A DNA stretch of 50,550 nt from Candidatus Eremiobacteraceae bacterium. GTDB lineage: Bacteria > Vulcanimicrobiota > Vulcanimicrobiia > Eremiobacterales > Eremiobacteraceae. Below, piece after piece: positions 50,382 through 50,550 of the stretch (position 1 is the stretch's first letter; every line of letters begins with the position of its first letter). The DNA lies in the NCBI GenBank assembly GCA_035295225.1, contig DATGJI010000003.1, positions 1 to 50,550 of the forward strand. The letters are read 5' to 3'. The translations under genes were made by a program, and so were the position numbers. Under the pieces are notes generated by a model. That model did not search any database. It had not been told where the DNA came from and saw only the letters and a list, made by a program, of their open reading frames with translations.

Positions 50382-50550
50382 TTGACCGCGCGCCCCGAGC
50401 TAGTCAAGGTGCAGCTGTGCTCGGGCCTTCTCATACGCGATACGTCATTGCTCTTGGTCCGCTGCAACTATGCCGGTGAGCCGCAGGCGCTCTGGGTCTT
50501 GCCCGGTGGACGCCAAGAAGCGGGCGAGACGATTGAAGATGCGGTCGTCC
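50382..50550 (+). CDS. Nudix hydrolase, 5' part only
   Basis: The frame starts at a TTG (50382) and is open to the window edge. It reads TARPELVKVQLCSGLLIRDT, then SLLLVRCNYAGEPQALWVLP, then GGRQEAGETIEDAVV. The last segment is the beginning of a Nudix box (GGxxExGET-xxxA, with the metal-binding glutamates further on cut off by the edge). The frame also stays open upstream to a TGA at 50310-50312, with a TTG at 50322 as another start. It probably cleaves nucleoside diphosphate derivatives, but the substrate cannot be told. It sits directly after the small hydrophobic peptide gene. Confidence 0.75.
   Translation, partial: MTARPELVKVQLCSGLLIRDTSLLLVRCNYAGEPQALWVLPGGRQEAGETIEDAVV

Noticed and set aside
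50194-50385. 63-codon plus-strand frame after the DUF885 gene
   Set aside because: No ribosome site and no conserved pattern; the overlapping 38-codon frame has a proper AGGAG and membrane-peptide features.

Overview
The window is about 65% G+C, gene-dense chromosomal DNA from a bacterium. A TonB-dependent receptor, FecCD-type importer, lipoproteins and pseudopilins point to a diderm. Two other traits are more typical of Terrabacteria: a Gram-positive/actinobacterial-style LexA operator (CGAAC-N4-GTTCG) and a Kgd/OdhA-like fused E2-E1 2-oxoglutarate dehydrogenase. A diderm lineage outside Proteobacteria, such as Candidatus Eremiobacterota (WPS-2), fits best; this is inference, not proven. Neighbouring genes very often overlap by 1-4 bases (ATGA, GTGA, TTGA), which decided many of the starts.

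Layout. 1-1302: a partial glycine-zipper membrane protein, a small conserved hypothetical and a GNAT-like protein. 1338-6145: a cobalamin-riboswitch-controlled vitamin B12 uptake operon, btuC-btuD-btuB-btuF, on the minus strand. 6208-9859: a three-subunit molybdenum hydroxylase (FAD, 2Fe-2S, Mo subunits). 9915-14620: a TonB-C-domain protein and an AddB-like pair (Fe-S PD-(D/E)XK nuclease plus a UvrD-like protein without a Walker A lysine). 14944-16510: an ECF sigma factor with a zinc-binding anti-sigma/FecR-like protein. 16592-22039: secreted proteins, a phosphodiester-glycosidase-like protein, a beta-lactamase-like serine hydrolase and an SDR. 22152-29476: a complete 2-oxoglutarate dehydrogenase in two coupled genes (lipoyl-E2-E1 fusion plus E3), then a DUF3311/sodium-solute symporter pair. 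29591-36114: two paralogous lipoproteins, rlmI, clpB and a GT39-like membrane glycosyltransferase. 36250-38971: a pseudopilin cluster whose first member is fused to a secreted/membrane protein. 39169-42399: a lipoprotein, a SatD/DUF3307 pair behind a palindrome-rich promoter, and a TPR protein. 42463-48449: the SOS mutasome imuA-imuB-dnaE2. 48557-50550: a DUF885 peptidase, a 38-residue membrane peptide and the start of a Nudix hydrolase.

The strongest stories are these. (1) The SOS cassette fires from a promoter whose 17-bp spacer is the LexA box, and its palindromic -35 hexamer TTGCAA can also serve the divergent DUF885 gene. (2) Short palindromic repeats lie between genes and also in frame inside dnaE2, imuB and the btuF 3' end. 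(3) The 2-oxoglutarate dehydrogenase fusion keeps its own lipoyl and subunit-binding domains, but the second lipoyl domain has lost its lysine. (4) A pseudopilin precursor sits at the C-terminus of a secreted protein with a topology that still suits prepilin peptidase. (5) An AddB-like function is split into two genes, nuclease first, with a degenerate motor partner. No tRNA, rRNA, CRISPR array, transposase, integrase or phage gene was recognised.
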